A stretch of DNA of 20,390 bases from a virus: IMG/VR virus record IMGVR_UViG_3300044631_000894, positions 1 to 20,390 of that record; one strand, 5' to 3'. This document shows, one piece after another, positions 7,463 to 13,977 of this stretch. Numbering within the stretch: the first letter of the stretch is position 1; each line of letters begins with the position of its first letter. Below the pieces are notes generated by a model. That model worked only from the letters and a program-made list of their open reading frames with translations, did not search any database and had not been told where the DNA came from. The position numbers were made by a program, and so were the translations under genes.

Positions 7463-7671
7463 CATTCTACTCCAAACCTAAAGTCGGTTTCTATATTCCA
7501 ATTCTCTAGAAAAAGATAAAAAATGTAACCGTCTAATTGTGGATTTTCTAAACACTCACAATAGATCAAATCTTCATTATCGCAGTGCCAGTATTTTGGT
7601 ATTAGTGTTAGTCCAATGTACTCTGACATTTTTGATTTAGTATATTCATCTACTATTAATTTAGTAGGCAT
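7462..7671 (-). CDS. Small unknown protein ending in FGVE
   Basis: 69 residues from the ATG at 7671 (the adjacent ATG at 7674 is also possible). The N-terminal part (LIVDEYTKSKMSEYIGLTLIPKYW) is unlike the MNERIKEL family, but the protein ends with RFGVE followed by a TGA, the same C-terminal motif as its neighbours. GGAG of the preceding gene's FGVE codons lies seven bases before its ATG. Two Cys (HCDNEDLIYCEC) might bind metal. No family recognised. Confidence 0.6.
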   Translation of the reverse strand: MPTKLIVDEYTKSKMSEYIGLTLIPKYWHCDNEDLIYCECLENPQLDGYIFYLFLENWNIETDFRFGVE

Positions 7672-7937
7672 CATTCAACTCCAAACTTATCAACGATTTC
7701 CCAGTAGACGATCTCCATGCCATAGCCGATATCACGGTCTTTGTCGCTGCCTTGATATCGTAGAGCAATTCGCTCCTTGAGATCGCCTAGGCACTCACGG
7801 ATGATCAGTTCGGCGAACTTGTCTAGTTTTTCTTGACTAACGATAAAGCCGTCTAGGTCTGGATGTTTGGGATCACTAAAACTATGTTGAGTAATCCCAG
7901 ATTGAAATGCCAGTTCATCAATTCGTTCTTTGTTCAT
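7671..7937 (-). CDS. MNERIKEL/FGVE-family protein, copy 1
   Basis: 88 residues from the ATG at 7937. It opens MNKERIDELAFQSGI, has the family block LDKFAELIIREC, and closes IVDKFGVE. Members in this window share three parts: an N-terminal helix MNERIKELxxQAG, a central FAELIVREC helix, and a C-terminal HFGVE. The family appears in other phage genomes without a known role. Here its TTTGGAGTTGAATGATG end carries the Shine-Dalgarno for the next gene. Confidence 0.7.
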   Translation of the reverse strand: MNKERIDELAFQSGITQHSFSDPKHPDLDGFIVSQEKLDKFAELIIRECLGDLKERIALRYQGSDKDRDIGYGMEIVYWEIVDKFGVE

Positions 7938-8143
7938 CATTCAACTCCGAAATGTTCTCGAATCTGTTTGGATGCTGCTCTCAACACCGCACTATCGCCA
8001 CCGTCAACATCACCCAAATCAGTATCGGGTACGATACGGGCACATTCCCGAACAATCAACTCGGCGAGTTTATTAGCACGACTAGCAAGTTCAGGAGCAG
8101 CATATCCTGCTTCTAACATGAGTTCTTTAATTCGTTCGTTCAT
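7937..8143 (-). CDS. MNERIKEL/FGVE-family protein, copy 2
   Basis: 68 residues from the ATG at 8143; a longer in-frame reading to 8203 lies inside the preceding gene and lacks a ribosome site, whereas AAGGG precedes the 8143 start. MNERIKELMLEAGY, LAELIVRECARI and REHFGVE give the family signature. The variable middle (RIVPDTDLGDVDGGDSAVL) differs from the other copies. It ends TGA inside GAATGATG, which provides the next start. Confidence 0.75.
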   Translation of the reverse strand: MNERIKELMLEAGYAAPELASRANKLAELIVRECARIVPDTDLGDVDGGDSAVLRAASKQIREHFGVE

Positions 8144-8144
8144 A

Positions 8145-8387
8145 TTATACCCTTCTATTCCACTTGTCAATACATTCTTGTTTACTATTGCCACTGATTT
8201 CAACGCCGCATCCGCCTGATGTTGTTACACAATGAATGCTGTAACACCATTGTTCTTTTGGCACTACACTATAGTGGTGATATGAATAATACCCGTTATT
8301 TCTAACCTCCCATCCGATACCGTTCGGATATAGGGTATCTGGATCATCTAAATCAACAGCGTGACCACAATATGGGCAAGGTTTCAC
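8145..8387 (-). CDS. Lar-like restriction-alleviation-family zinc protein
   Basis: 80 residues, beginning with GTG at 8387 one base after the upstream stop. The start MKPCPYCGHAV has the CxxC zinc knuckle of Lar-type proteins, a second pair lies in HCVTTSGGCGVEI, and the end SKQECIDKWNRRV matches the WNRR signature of that family. Lar (Rac prophage) relieves type I restriction of unmodified DNA; most phage homologues are unproven. In a phage with an apparent 7-deazaguanine locus it could be a second antirestriction measure. Ribosome site GGAG is nine bases away, in the FGVK codons of the preceding gene. Confidence 0.72.
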   Translation of the reverse strand: MKPCPYCGHAVDLDDPDTLYPNGIGWEVRNNGYYSYHHYSVVPKEQWCYSIHCVTTSGGCGVEISGNSKQECIDKWNRRV

Positions 8388-8388
8388 T

Positions 8389-8649
8389 TCATTTTACTCC
8401 AAAATGTTTTTGTATTGCGTAGATAGGGTGTTGACAATTATATTCAATACCGTCTACAAATATAGCCTTCATACGATAAGTAGCAAGAATATCTATAACT
8501 TCGGTAAGAATTAACTCGGCGAACCGTTCGGCACTACGATCACCACCCCAATATACGGTAGGAGGATTGCCACCACGCATAGGATCATCTAGGGGATATT
8601 CCCGCACCATGTGAGCCTGACGGTATAGTTCCTTAATTCGTTCGTTCAT
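8389..8649 (-). CDS. MNERIKEL/FGVE-family protein, copy 3 (ends FGVK)
   Basis: 86 residues from the ATG at 8649 (the adjacent ATG at 8652 is possible). It starts MNERIKELYRQAH, has SAERFAELILTEV in the middle and ends IQKHFGVK. The middle differs from the other copies (a REYPLDDPMRGG stretch). The cysteine of the usual FAELIVREC helix is missing. Its HFGVK end still holds GGAG for the Lar-like gene that follows. Confidence 0.7.
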   Translation of the reverse strand: MNERIKELYRQAHMVREYPLDDPMRGGNPPTVYWGGDRSAERFAELILTEVIDILATYRMKAIFVDGIEYNCQHPIYAIQKHFGVK

Positions 8650-8792
8650 CATTTGATCTCCAGTGTCTTCTTTAGTTCAATAAGTTCCTTGGCCAGTTTG
8701 TCATAGTCGCTCTTCCGAACAAACTTAATATACTTTGAGGTTCCTACACTGGTCATAGCACGGACCCAAAATGTCCAAGTTTTTGGTTTCAT
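8649..8792 (-). CDS. Unknown basic small protein, 47 residues
   Basis: ATG at 8792, GGAG seven bases upstream within the FGVSE codons of the preceding gene, and TGATG coupling with the next gene support it. The protein starts MKPKTWTFWVRAMTSVGTSK and ends with a lysine-rich helix (KLAKELIELKKTLEIK). The MKPK(T/K)W opening is shared with the 61-residue gene three genes away, which may reflect a relation or chance. Family unknown. Confidence 0.55.
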   Translation of the reverse strand: MKPKTWTFWVRAMTSVGTSKYIKFVRKSDYDKLAKELIELKKTLEIK

Positions 8793-9019
8793 TCCGAAAC
8801 TCCGAATAAAAGTTCTTTGAAATACTTTTGATAATCAACATCCATTCCTTTTGCGTGTTCTGCATGTTTAGCACATTCCCGAACAATAAGTTCGGCGAAC
8901 TTTTTGAGTTCTTCTGTACACGTTATTGCCTCATAGCCATCAAATACGTGAAGATTGTCTCCACCGTCGTCTTCAATAAAACCAGCCTGTAGAGCAAGTT
9001 CCTTAATTCGTTCGTTCAT
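8789..9019 (-). CDS. MNERIKEL/FGVE-family protein, copy 4 (ends FGVSE)
   Basis: 76 residues. MNERIKELALQAGF, LKKFAELIVRECAKH and LLFGVSE give the family signature; the middle is acidic and rich in histidine (HAEHAKG). ATG at 9019 overlaps the preceding stop (ATGA). The end TTCGGAGTTTCGGAATG serves as ribosome site and start for the 47-residue gene. Confidence 0.75.
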   Translation of the reverse strand: MNERIKELALQAGFIEDDGGDNLHVFDGYEAITCTEELKKFAELIVRECAKHAEHAKGMDVDYQKYFKELLFGVSE

Positions 9020-9201
9020 TTTCCAATCCTCTCAGCAATACGGCGGCGCAACTCTTCAACGTATTCGTTATGCCAACCAAACTGGAACTCAGGATGTTCC
9101 TGAGAAAACTCTTTAGCCTGCACCAAAGACTTCTGCAACTCGCTCAACGACTTGCCTTCAAAGTGTCTTGGGTCAACAGGAGACCACTTTTTCGGTTTCA
9201 T
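9016..9201 (-). CDS. Unknown small protein, 61 residues
   Basis: 61 residues. It starts MKPKKWSPVDPRHFEG, then mostly helix (SLSELQKSLVQAKEF, YVEELRRRIAERIGK). It is basic at both ends. The family is not recognised. Start lies 4 bases after the preceding stop; its stop overlaps the next start. Codon and base composition match the neighbours. Confidence 0.6.
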   Translation of the reverse strand: MKPKKWSPVDPRHFEGKSLSELQKSLVQAKEFSQEHPEFQFGWHNEYVEELRRRIAERIGK

Positions 9202-9205
9202 GATG

Positions 9206-9409
9206 TTATCGTCCTACAGTTTGGATCCTCGTGTTCAATGCCCGTTCAGCGTCGATCAGTGTCTCTAAACGGTTGACAAGATCGACGTAGTACCCCGATT
9301 GATGTGGGCTATGACTCAGACGTTGTTCAAGTCGAGCGCAGGCTCGCATTGAGTAGAGCACACCTAGAAGATGTTCAACAAGGTCTTGGCGGTTAGGGGT
9401 CAGGTCCAT
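9206..9409 (-). CDS. Unknown helical small protein, 67 residues
   Basis: 67 residues from the ATG at 9409, which has AGGAG six bases upstream (a second ATG at 9412 is too close). The protein is almost all helical with regular Leu and Arg spacing (VEHLLGVLYSMRACARLEQRL, then LVNRLETLIDAERALNTRI), suggesting a coiled coil or helix bundle. No family recognised. Confidence 0.6.
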   Translation of the reverse strand: MDLTPNRQDLVEHLLGVLYSMRACARLEQRLSHSPHQSGYYVDLVNRLETLIDAERALNTRIQTVGR

Positions 9410-9419
9410 CATTTACTCC

Positions 9420-9677
9420 TCAAAAAACCAATTCGCCTGCGGCGACATAAATCGTCTTGGTGATGTAAGCCTTGCGGGTGAAGGGGCTTACCTTGTACTC
9501 ACCGCGAGAATAACCACTAAGATTGATGAATTCCTTAGCCAAACCCTTAGCAACCAACTTCTTGGCAGCTTCCACTTCACGCTTACCTTGGAGAGAAATA
9601 CGAGACTTCGTATAAAAACGGCTGTAATCCTTGAACTTCTTCAACAGATTTTGCTCGGTCTTTGTGAGTTCTTGCAT
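9420..9677 (-). CDS. Unknown basic small protein, first gene of the 9.7 kb operon
   Basis: 85 residues from the ATG at 9677, with AAGGAG six bases upstream. Sequence is lysine-rich and begins with a helix (ELTKTEQNLLKKFKDYSRF), then VEAAKKLVAKGLA, a short beta part with SGYSRGEYKV and TRKAYITKTIYVA. The layout (helix, helix, beta-hairpin) recalls a winged-helix DNA-binding fold, but key residues cannot be judged by eye. It is the first gene after a strong sigma70-type promoter and could be early expressed. Confidence 0.65.
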   Translation of the reverse strand: MQELTKTEQNLLKKFKDYSRFYTKSRISLQGKREVEAAKKLVAKGLAKEFINLSGYSRGEYKVSPFTRKAYITKTIYVAAGELVF

Positions 9678-9695
9678 CATCTACTCCTTATTTCC

Positions 9696-9711
9696 TACTG
9701 TACCTACAGTA
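9696..9711. promoter_or_regulatory. Perfect palindrome overlapping -10 and start site (possible operator)
   Basis: TACTGTA-cc-TACAGTA, two perfect 7-base arms with a 2-base centre, covers the -10 end and the start region of the promoter at 9,708-9,736. Position and symmetry fit a repressor operator. A similar but degenerate copy (TACTGTA then TGCAGAC) is at the promoter near 16,700. The binding protein is unknown. Confidence 0.5.
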
Positions 9712-9736
9712 TAAGGGATCTTAGATTAAATTTCAA
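9708..9736 (-). promoter_or_regulatory. sigma70-type promoter for the small-gene operon
   Basis: On the minus strand: -35 TTGAAA (9731-9736), 17-base spacer, -10 TATACT (9708-9713). The -35 overlaps the TGA stop of the glycosyltransferase gene. Expected transcription start is near 9701, about 12 bases before the AAGGAG of the 85-residue gene. The TTGAAATTTA and TATACTGTA stretches recur in the promoter at 16,703-16,731, which suggests a common early-phage promoter type using host RNA polymerase. Confidence 0.75.
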
Positions 9737-10809
9737 GCCTTTCCGATGAGCTCCATCATCTTTTCACCACTGAAGAACTGTTGTTGTATTCTTACAACAT
9801 CTTTCCCCCATGCTTCTTTATATGAGGTATAATTATCAACCATATAGATAATAATTTGTGCCAAGGGCTCTAGGTATAATCCTGGATACTCATAAAAGTT
9901 TGCCGACATATCATATAGAAACTCTGTACTATACATTTCCTTATAAGATAGTTTGCTTGGTACTAATGGTAAACAACCCGCTGTCATTGCCTCGAAAGTA
10001 CCAATACCCAGATTTTCGTGCTTATTTGCACTAAAAACAACCTTGCAACTCTTCAGAAACTCGTAATACTCTTCCTTGCTCATATTCATATCTTGTGTTC
10101 GAACAAACTCAATGTCTTTTCGACCAAAGATATCTTGAACATAAGTTTGCAACATAGTAAAGATTTCGGGTGCTTTATCCGAATTGATTCTATGTGGGAA
10201 TACTACAATGTTTTTCTTCTCATTGTTGTTTCGTAAATCAGCGATATACTCTAGAGGATAACCACAAACATAACTCTTTGAATGATACTTGGGATTATTG
10301 AGTTCAAGATTGGTTAGAAACTTATCCTTGTGTTGCTCCGTTGCAAAGAACATCATGTCAAAGGCACTTGCATACGAGCGCTCAAGTTCCTTTACCCAGT
10401 CTTTGTTCTTGATACGCAGAGCCAGAATGTCTGTCGGATCATACGCGCCCGCGTGGAAGATACCAACCAACTTTACATCAATGCCGTTGAGTTCCCTGAT
10501 GTACTTTACTGTATGGACAGTTTGATTCCATGCGTCAGTAAAGAAGAAAACATCTCCGTTACCAACAGCGCCGCTGGAGAACAGCTTAGAGATTTCAACC
10601 GCTTGGCTTGCCTTGTACTCACACGTAGCTGAGAAGTCAAAGAATGCACCCGCAGCAGGTCTATCATACGCAGTTGCGTGTCCACTCACGGGAACAACCC
10701 GAAACTTATCACCAAGAGTCTTTTGTGCCAACTCGGGAATCCAAGTAGCCCATTGCTTGGTGTAACGATTGTCCAGGGGTTCGATATCAACAATAAACAA
10801 ATTTCTCAT
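9733..10809 (-). CDS. GT-B glycosyltransferase, similar in motifs to tRNA-queuosine mannosyltransferase
   Basis: 358 residues. The C-terminal half has the GT4-type donor-binding pattern: FPHRINSDKAPEIF (205-217), SKEEYYEFL (244-252), VVFSANKHENLGIG with E265, TFEAM with E273, then AGCLPLVPSKLSYKEM. From memory, this run (PHR-x-DK-PE-F, the HE-x-x-G line, GCxPLxP, YPE-like) is unusually close to the DUF3524/GTDC1 family that mannosylates queuosine in tRNA, and closer than I would expect of a generic GT4. The N-terminal half (FFFTDAWN, IFHAGAYDPTD, DMMFFATEQHKDKFL) is compatible with the acceptor domain. It is the last gene of a coupled run with dpdA, a QueD-like and a PMI-cupin gene, so a sugar on modified phage DNA is a fair guess. 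It could also modify a protein or 5-hydroxymethylcytosine. Confidence 0.78.
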   Translation of the reverse strand: MRNLFIVDIEPLDNRYTKQWATWIPELAQKTLGDKFRVVPVSGHATAYDRPAAGAFFDFSATCEYKASQAVEISKLFSSGAVGNGDVFFFTDAWNQTVHTVKYIRELNGIDVKLVGIFHAGAYDPTDILALRIKNKDWVKELERSYASAFDMMFFATEQHKDKFLTNLELNNPKYHSKSYVCGYPLEYIADLRNNNEKKNIVVFPHRINSDKAPEIFTMLQTYVQDIFGRKDIEFVRTQDMNMSKEEYYEFLKSCKVVFSANKHENLGIGTFEAMTAGCLPLVPSKLSYKEMYSTEFLYDMSANFYEYPGLYLEPLAQIIIYMVDNYTSYKEAWGKDVVRIQQQFFSGEKMMELIGKA

Positions 10810-11177
10810 GTCTTCCTCGCGTAGTCATCTTCGTGTCGAGTAATGTCGGATTCGGCACATGCCTCGCCCATTTGTAGCTCCACTATAACACAGTGAGTTG
10901 GGCTGGCGCAAGAGACTCTATGTTTTGCTTTGACTGGAATGTTTACAACCTTGCCGGGTGTTGCAAAGAAAACTTCGTTGTCTAGTTCTACTTTTGCAAT
11001 TCCCGCGGCAACAACCCAAACCTCCTTACGCTTATCATGATGCTGCAAGCTAAGTCTTTGATTGGGGTTGATGATCATTGTTTTGATCTTGAACATGTGA
11101 GTGAGTTCATCACCACATGCGTGTGTAGTGAACTCACCCCAAGGGCGCTCCTCGCGCTCGTTCTTGTAGACAATCAT
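10806..11177 (-). CDS. Type II mannose-6-phosphate isomerase-like cupin
   Basis: 123 residues, a single cupin. Motifs: RPWGEFTTH near the N-terminus (ERPWG is typical of the PMI part of ManC/ManA type II), RLSLQHHDKRKEVWVVAAGIAKV with the HHxKRxE metal-binding line, IPVKAKHRVSC with a later metal His, and the C-terminal E-x-DITRHEDDYAR, which matches the IVRFEDDYGR end of PMI domains. It would interconvert fructose-6-phosphate and mannose-6-phosphate; no pyrophosphorylase domain is attached. Overlaps both neighbours by ATGA. The pairing with a glycosyltransferase suggests a sugar-supply role. Confidence 0.82.
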   Translation of the reverse strand: MIVYKNEREERPWGEFTTHACGDELTHMFKIKTMIINPNQRLSLQHHDKRKEVWVVAAGIAKVELDNEVFFATPGKVVNIPVKAKHRVSCASPTHCVIVELQMGEACAESDITRHEDDYARKT

Positions 11178-11542
11178 ACGTCAATAGGAATGTTTTCAAC
11201 AATACCATCAGACTCGCCGTCTTCACTAACCACAACCTCGTAGTAGCGATTGCCATACTTGGGAATTAGATGATGGTTGATAATTTCTCTAGCAATCATT
11301 TCGCAAGACTTGTGGTTCATGTTTCCACCACTGATGAACTCTTGCAATGCCCACTTTACTAGAAAGAACTCAAGCTCTCGGTTGTCGTGTTCAACTTCAA
11401 TCTTCACCTCAACCTTGAACATATGACGATGCACATTTTCAAGGAACCCAATGCGGGTATCAATATCACCTGCGTTGGGGTAGAAATGGTAACCCTCGAA
11501 CTCGGTTCGAACTTTGATGTAACTAGGTTGGCTGGATGTCAT
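11174..11542 (-). CDS. QueD/PTPS-fold protein lacking catalytic residues
   Basis: 122 residues. It aligns by eye with the 6-pyruvoyl-tetrahydropterin synthase fold: EFEGYHFYPNA with H19, NVHRHMFKVEVKIEV with H38 and H40 (the three zinc His of QueD), SCEMIAREI, and YYEVVVSEDGES with E107. The catalytic Cys four residues before the HxH is Leu here, and no Asp-His pair is seen in the middle, where a LEFFLVKWAL segment stands. So a normal QueD reaction is unlikely, and a new task on a 7-deazaguanine is more probable. A CDG decarboxylase called DpdL has been proposed in phages; I cannot tell whether this gene belongs to it. Coupled to dpdA (TAATG). Confidence 0.65.
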   Translation of the reverse strand: MTSSQPSYIKVRTEFEGYHFYPNAGDIDTRIGFLENVHRHMFKVEVKIEVEHDNRELEFFLVKWALQEFISGGNMNHKSCEMIAREIINHHLIPKYGNRYYEVVVSEDGESDGIVENIPIDV

Positions 11543-12771
11543 TAGAAAAACTCCTCAAGTGTTGCTGGTTGACCGGCGGCGATTCGATTAGACTTCACGT
11601 ATCGCCCAACCTCGCCTTTCCAGTAATTATACGAGTCAATGTCTTTTACATCAACCAAGTTTCTAATAGGAAGTAGATTCTTATCTGAAGACACGAACTT
11701 GTCAAATGCCTTAGGATTCTCGAGCAAGGAATCAATGTACTTGCAGAAATTTAGAACACTTCCAATGATAGTTGCAAGTCTCACGGCATAGAACAATTCT
11801 ACATCACCGCCGACTTCAATGTACTTCGTCTTTCCTGTGTTTAGAATTTTGAAGAACTCGTCTTGTGGTATGTCAATGTTCGTGATTTTAGACGACTCAC
11901 GATGCATCAGTTCATACACCGAATTGTAGCTACGGCTGAACGACAACATAGAACGCTCGCCAAAGTAGTTACCCAACTCTACACCAGATGAATGTGTCGT
12001 GGAGTCGTAACTAACAGACACACCGTCGTACATTCCATTCTTGATGAACATAATGTAGGGTAGAAGTCGCTTGGCAGCACCCACACCCAGAATGTGCAAA
12101 TGACTCTTCTCTAGTGGTAGTTGCGTAAAGAAGAACGCACGCTCAATGTCTTCCAACGAACCTGTGCCAAGTGCGGCACCACCCATAGCAACACCACCAA
12201 TGTGCTTGTGCTTGCTCTGGGGAATCTCCTTGAGAATGTACTCAGTCCACTTCATGTACGTGTCGTAGCAGTTTCCTTGTGCAATGAGAATGGGCTTGCA
12301 CGTTGACTTCTCTTCTAGAAACACATCAATCTGTCTGTGAATGTTCTTTCCAGTTTCCCGAGCCATGGCTTCCAGATTCACGGGATCAAAGAAACGATTT
12401 GTAGTGTCGTTTCTTCCCGAAGTTAGACCGGTTGTCTTGATTGGAATCTCATCAAAGCACATTCCAAGATCAGCATGGCTTGCCTGATTGCGATAGATCT
12501 TATCTTTAATCTCTGCCGTTGCTGTTAGACCCTGTGTAATGATCTGCAACCCACCCGAGTCAGCATGAATGCTATCAACGTTGAATTTCTTTAGGTTATT
12601 ACCAAAGCCGGGCTCAGTGAACGCATTGTACAAAAGACCAAACTTATGGTTTGTCTCCTTTGCTACTCGTCCAAAGATATCATCTGCCAAGGAAACGATG
12701 TTTGGTCGGTCCATAGCTGCATGAACTCTTGTATAAGAGGTGCCGCTTAGAATATATTCTAGTCGTTTCAT
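11542..12771 (-). CDS. dpdA: DpdA-type DNA guanine transglycosylase (TGT-like)
   Basis: 409 residues from the ATG at 12771 (the TTG one codon before is rejected). TGT-like barrel: HADSGGLQI with D71 (the DSGG motif, the general acid position in TGT), GMCFDEIP, VAMGGAALGTG for the base-recognition glycine loop, HILGVGAAKRLLPYI, and VSVSYDSTTHSSG with D256 as the likely nucleophile. The Cys-rich zinc site of tRNA TGTs is not seen, in keeping with phage DpdA proteins. Expected activity: exchange of guanine in DNA for a 7-deazaguanine. No ribosome site; the preceding 42 bases are A/T-rich. FolE, QueD and QueE upstream give the precursor. Which DpdA subfamily is uncertain. Confidence 0.82.
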   Translation of the reverse strand: MKRLEYILSGTSYTRVHAAMDRPNIVSLADDIFGRVAKETNHKFGLLYNAFTEPGFGNNLKKFNVDSIHADSGGLQIITQGLTATAEIKDKIYRNQASHADLGMCFDEIPIKTTGLTSGRNDTTNRFFDPVNLEAMARETGKNIHRQIDVFLEEKSTCKPILIAQGNCYDTYMKWTEYILKEIPQSKHKHIGGVAMGGAALGTGSLEDIERAFFFTQLPLEKSHLHILGVGAAKRLLPYIMFIKNGMYDGVSVSYDSTTHSSGVELGNYFGERSMLSFSRSYNSVYELMHRESSKITNIDIPQDEFFKILNTGKTKYIEVGGDVELFYAVRLATIIGSVLNFCKYIDSLLENPKAFDKFVSSDKNLLPIRNLVDVKDIDSYNYWKGEVGRYVKSNRIAAGQPATLEEFF

Positions 12772-12813
12772 CAAAAATTACTTTTTTATAAATATAAGGT
12801 ATTTTACTTATAT
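12772..12813. other. A/T-rich gap between folE and dpdA
   Basis: Forty-two non-coding bases, one of the few gaps here. It contains AAAAATTAC followed by a T run, a weak hairpin that is not convincing as a terminator, and no clear promoter on the minus strand. TATAAATA, the T4 late-promoter core, occurs on the plus strand, where no gene follows. Confidence 0.4.
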
Positions 12814-13518
12814 CTAGTACACACCCTTACCACCCGAAGATTGTTGTAGCTTAACATTATCAAAGAATTCTTTCTTTGTACTAGGATCAGTCTTAAAAGA
12901 ACCACGTAATATGGTTGTTTGCGTTAAAGAGCTAGTTGCCATTATACCTCTATTAGTGCAACAACCATGTTCAGCACCTATATGAACTGCAACATCCTTT
13001 GCTCCGGTTGCTAATTGAATTTCCTTTGCAATGTCATTGGCTAGTTCTTCTTGTAGTGTTCCTCTACGGGCACACCACTGAGCAATGCGAGTGTACTTAG
13101 AAAGCCCAATAAGTTTCTCGGCAGCGATAATCCCAATATAAGCGACACCGTTGACAGGCTGATGATGGTGAGAACACATGCTACGAAGCTCGCTTCTAAC
13201 CACCAACATACCTTCGTAACGATCTTCTGAATCATTTGGGAAAGCGGTTGCATCTGGTCGTTCATCATACCTACCTGCCATAATTTCGTTGAAATACATC
13301 TTGGCAAGTCTACGTGCTGTACCTTTACTGTTAGGATCATTTTCACGATCAATCAACAAACGATCCAGAACAAGCTCAAATGCCTCTGATGCCTCATTGA
13401 TTAGATGTTCTTTGTCAGAGTCAGCAACGTATTCGCTAATGTTGTCACCAGCCCAGAAACGCTTACCATCTTGTTTCATCCTAGAGCGAATAGCATCCGC
13501 CAAATATTTTTCACTCAT
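12814..13518 (-). CDS. folE: GTP cyclohydrolase I
   Basis: 234 residues. FolE motifs: TARRLAKMYFNEI, MCSHHHQPVNGVAYIGI with C115, H117/H118 (zinc region, normally CEHHLLP), KLIGLSKYTRIAQWCARR, LQEELANDIAKEI and HGCCTNRGI with C186/C187 as the last zinc Cys and then RG. The zinc site is complete. The family makes 7,8-dihydroneopterin triphosphate from GTP, the first step to 7-deazaguanine and folate. In phages with queD and queE it usually feeds DNA modification. ATG overlaps the 152-residue gene by 8 bases. Confidence 0.9.
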   Translation of the reverse strand: MSEKYLADAIRSRMKQDGKRFWAGDNISEYVADSDKEHLINEASEAFELVLDRLLIDRENDPNSKGTARRLAKMYFNEIMAGRYDERPDATAFPNDSEDRYEGMLVVRSELRSMCSHHHQPVNGVAYIGIIAAEKLIGLSKYTRIAQWCARRGTLQEELANDIAKEIQLATGAKDVAVHIGAEHGCCTNRGIMATSSLTQTTILRGSFKTDPSTKKEFFDNVKLQQSSGGKGVY

Positions 13519-13969
13519 TATTTTTCCTATTCTTAATTCTTTCGTATTGTTGTTCGTTGTATGCTTGTATCGCTTCTACAAGCTCTTGCTTTTCAACTGA
13601 ATCATTCCAAGCCTCCAACTTTTCATAGAATTGAATTCTGTACTTGTCAGTATCTAGCGAATATCCAAACTTTTCAATAGAATTATACAGTTTGGCAATG
13701 CGAAAGTCAAGGTCTTCTATTAGAGCAGGTGGAGCTTTTATTCTCAACAAAGTTTCTTTTTGATCTAACAACCTATTGAGGCGAGTCATAAGATCATCAC
13801 GCGTCTCTGTAGGAAGTTGTTTGAATTCTTCCCCCATAAAAGAGACTCTGTTTTCTTCTAACAACGATTCTCCGCGTTCTTGAAGACTGCCATAGAGACG
13901 TTCGTCTAAAAGGTAAAGTTCATAATCGGGTGAATTATGACCAACACCCAAATGCACTATAGGTCTCAT
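13511..13969 (-). CDS. Unknown helical protein inside the 7-deazaguanine operon
   Basis: 152 residues, between queD and folE. Start at 13969 has AAGGA five bases upstream. It opens RPIVHLGVGHNSPDYE and then is long helices with Leu/Glu/Lys repeats (DDLMTRLNRLLDQKETLLRI, ELVEAIQAYNEQQYERIK), so a coiled-coil or helical bundle. No family recognised. Position suggests involvement with the modification or just passenger status. Confidence 0.7.
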   Translation of the reverse strand: MRPIVHLGVGHNSPDYELYLLDERLYGSLQERGESLLEENRVSFMGEEFKQLPTETRDDLMTRLNRLLDQKETLLRIKAPPALIEDLDFRIAKLYNSIEKFGYSLDTDKYRIQFYEKLEAWNDSVEKQELVEAIQAYNEQQYERIKNRKNNE

Positions 13970-13977
13970 AACATTCC

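Noticed and set aside
12780-12800. TATAAATA, a T4-type late promoter core
   Set aside because: It is on the plus strand and no plus-strand gene follows; the stretch is generally A/T-rich, so chance is likely.
12785-12800. Possible rho-independent terminator between folE and dpdA
   Set aside because: The only stem is A/T with five pairs, too weak to call.
13041-13352. 103-codon minus-strand ORF inside folE
   Set aside because: FolE with its zinc motifs occupies the other frame over its whole length.
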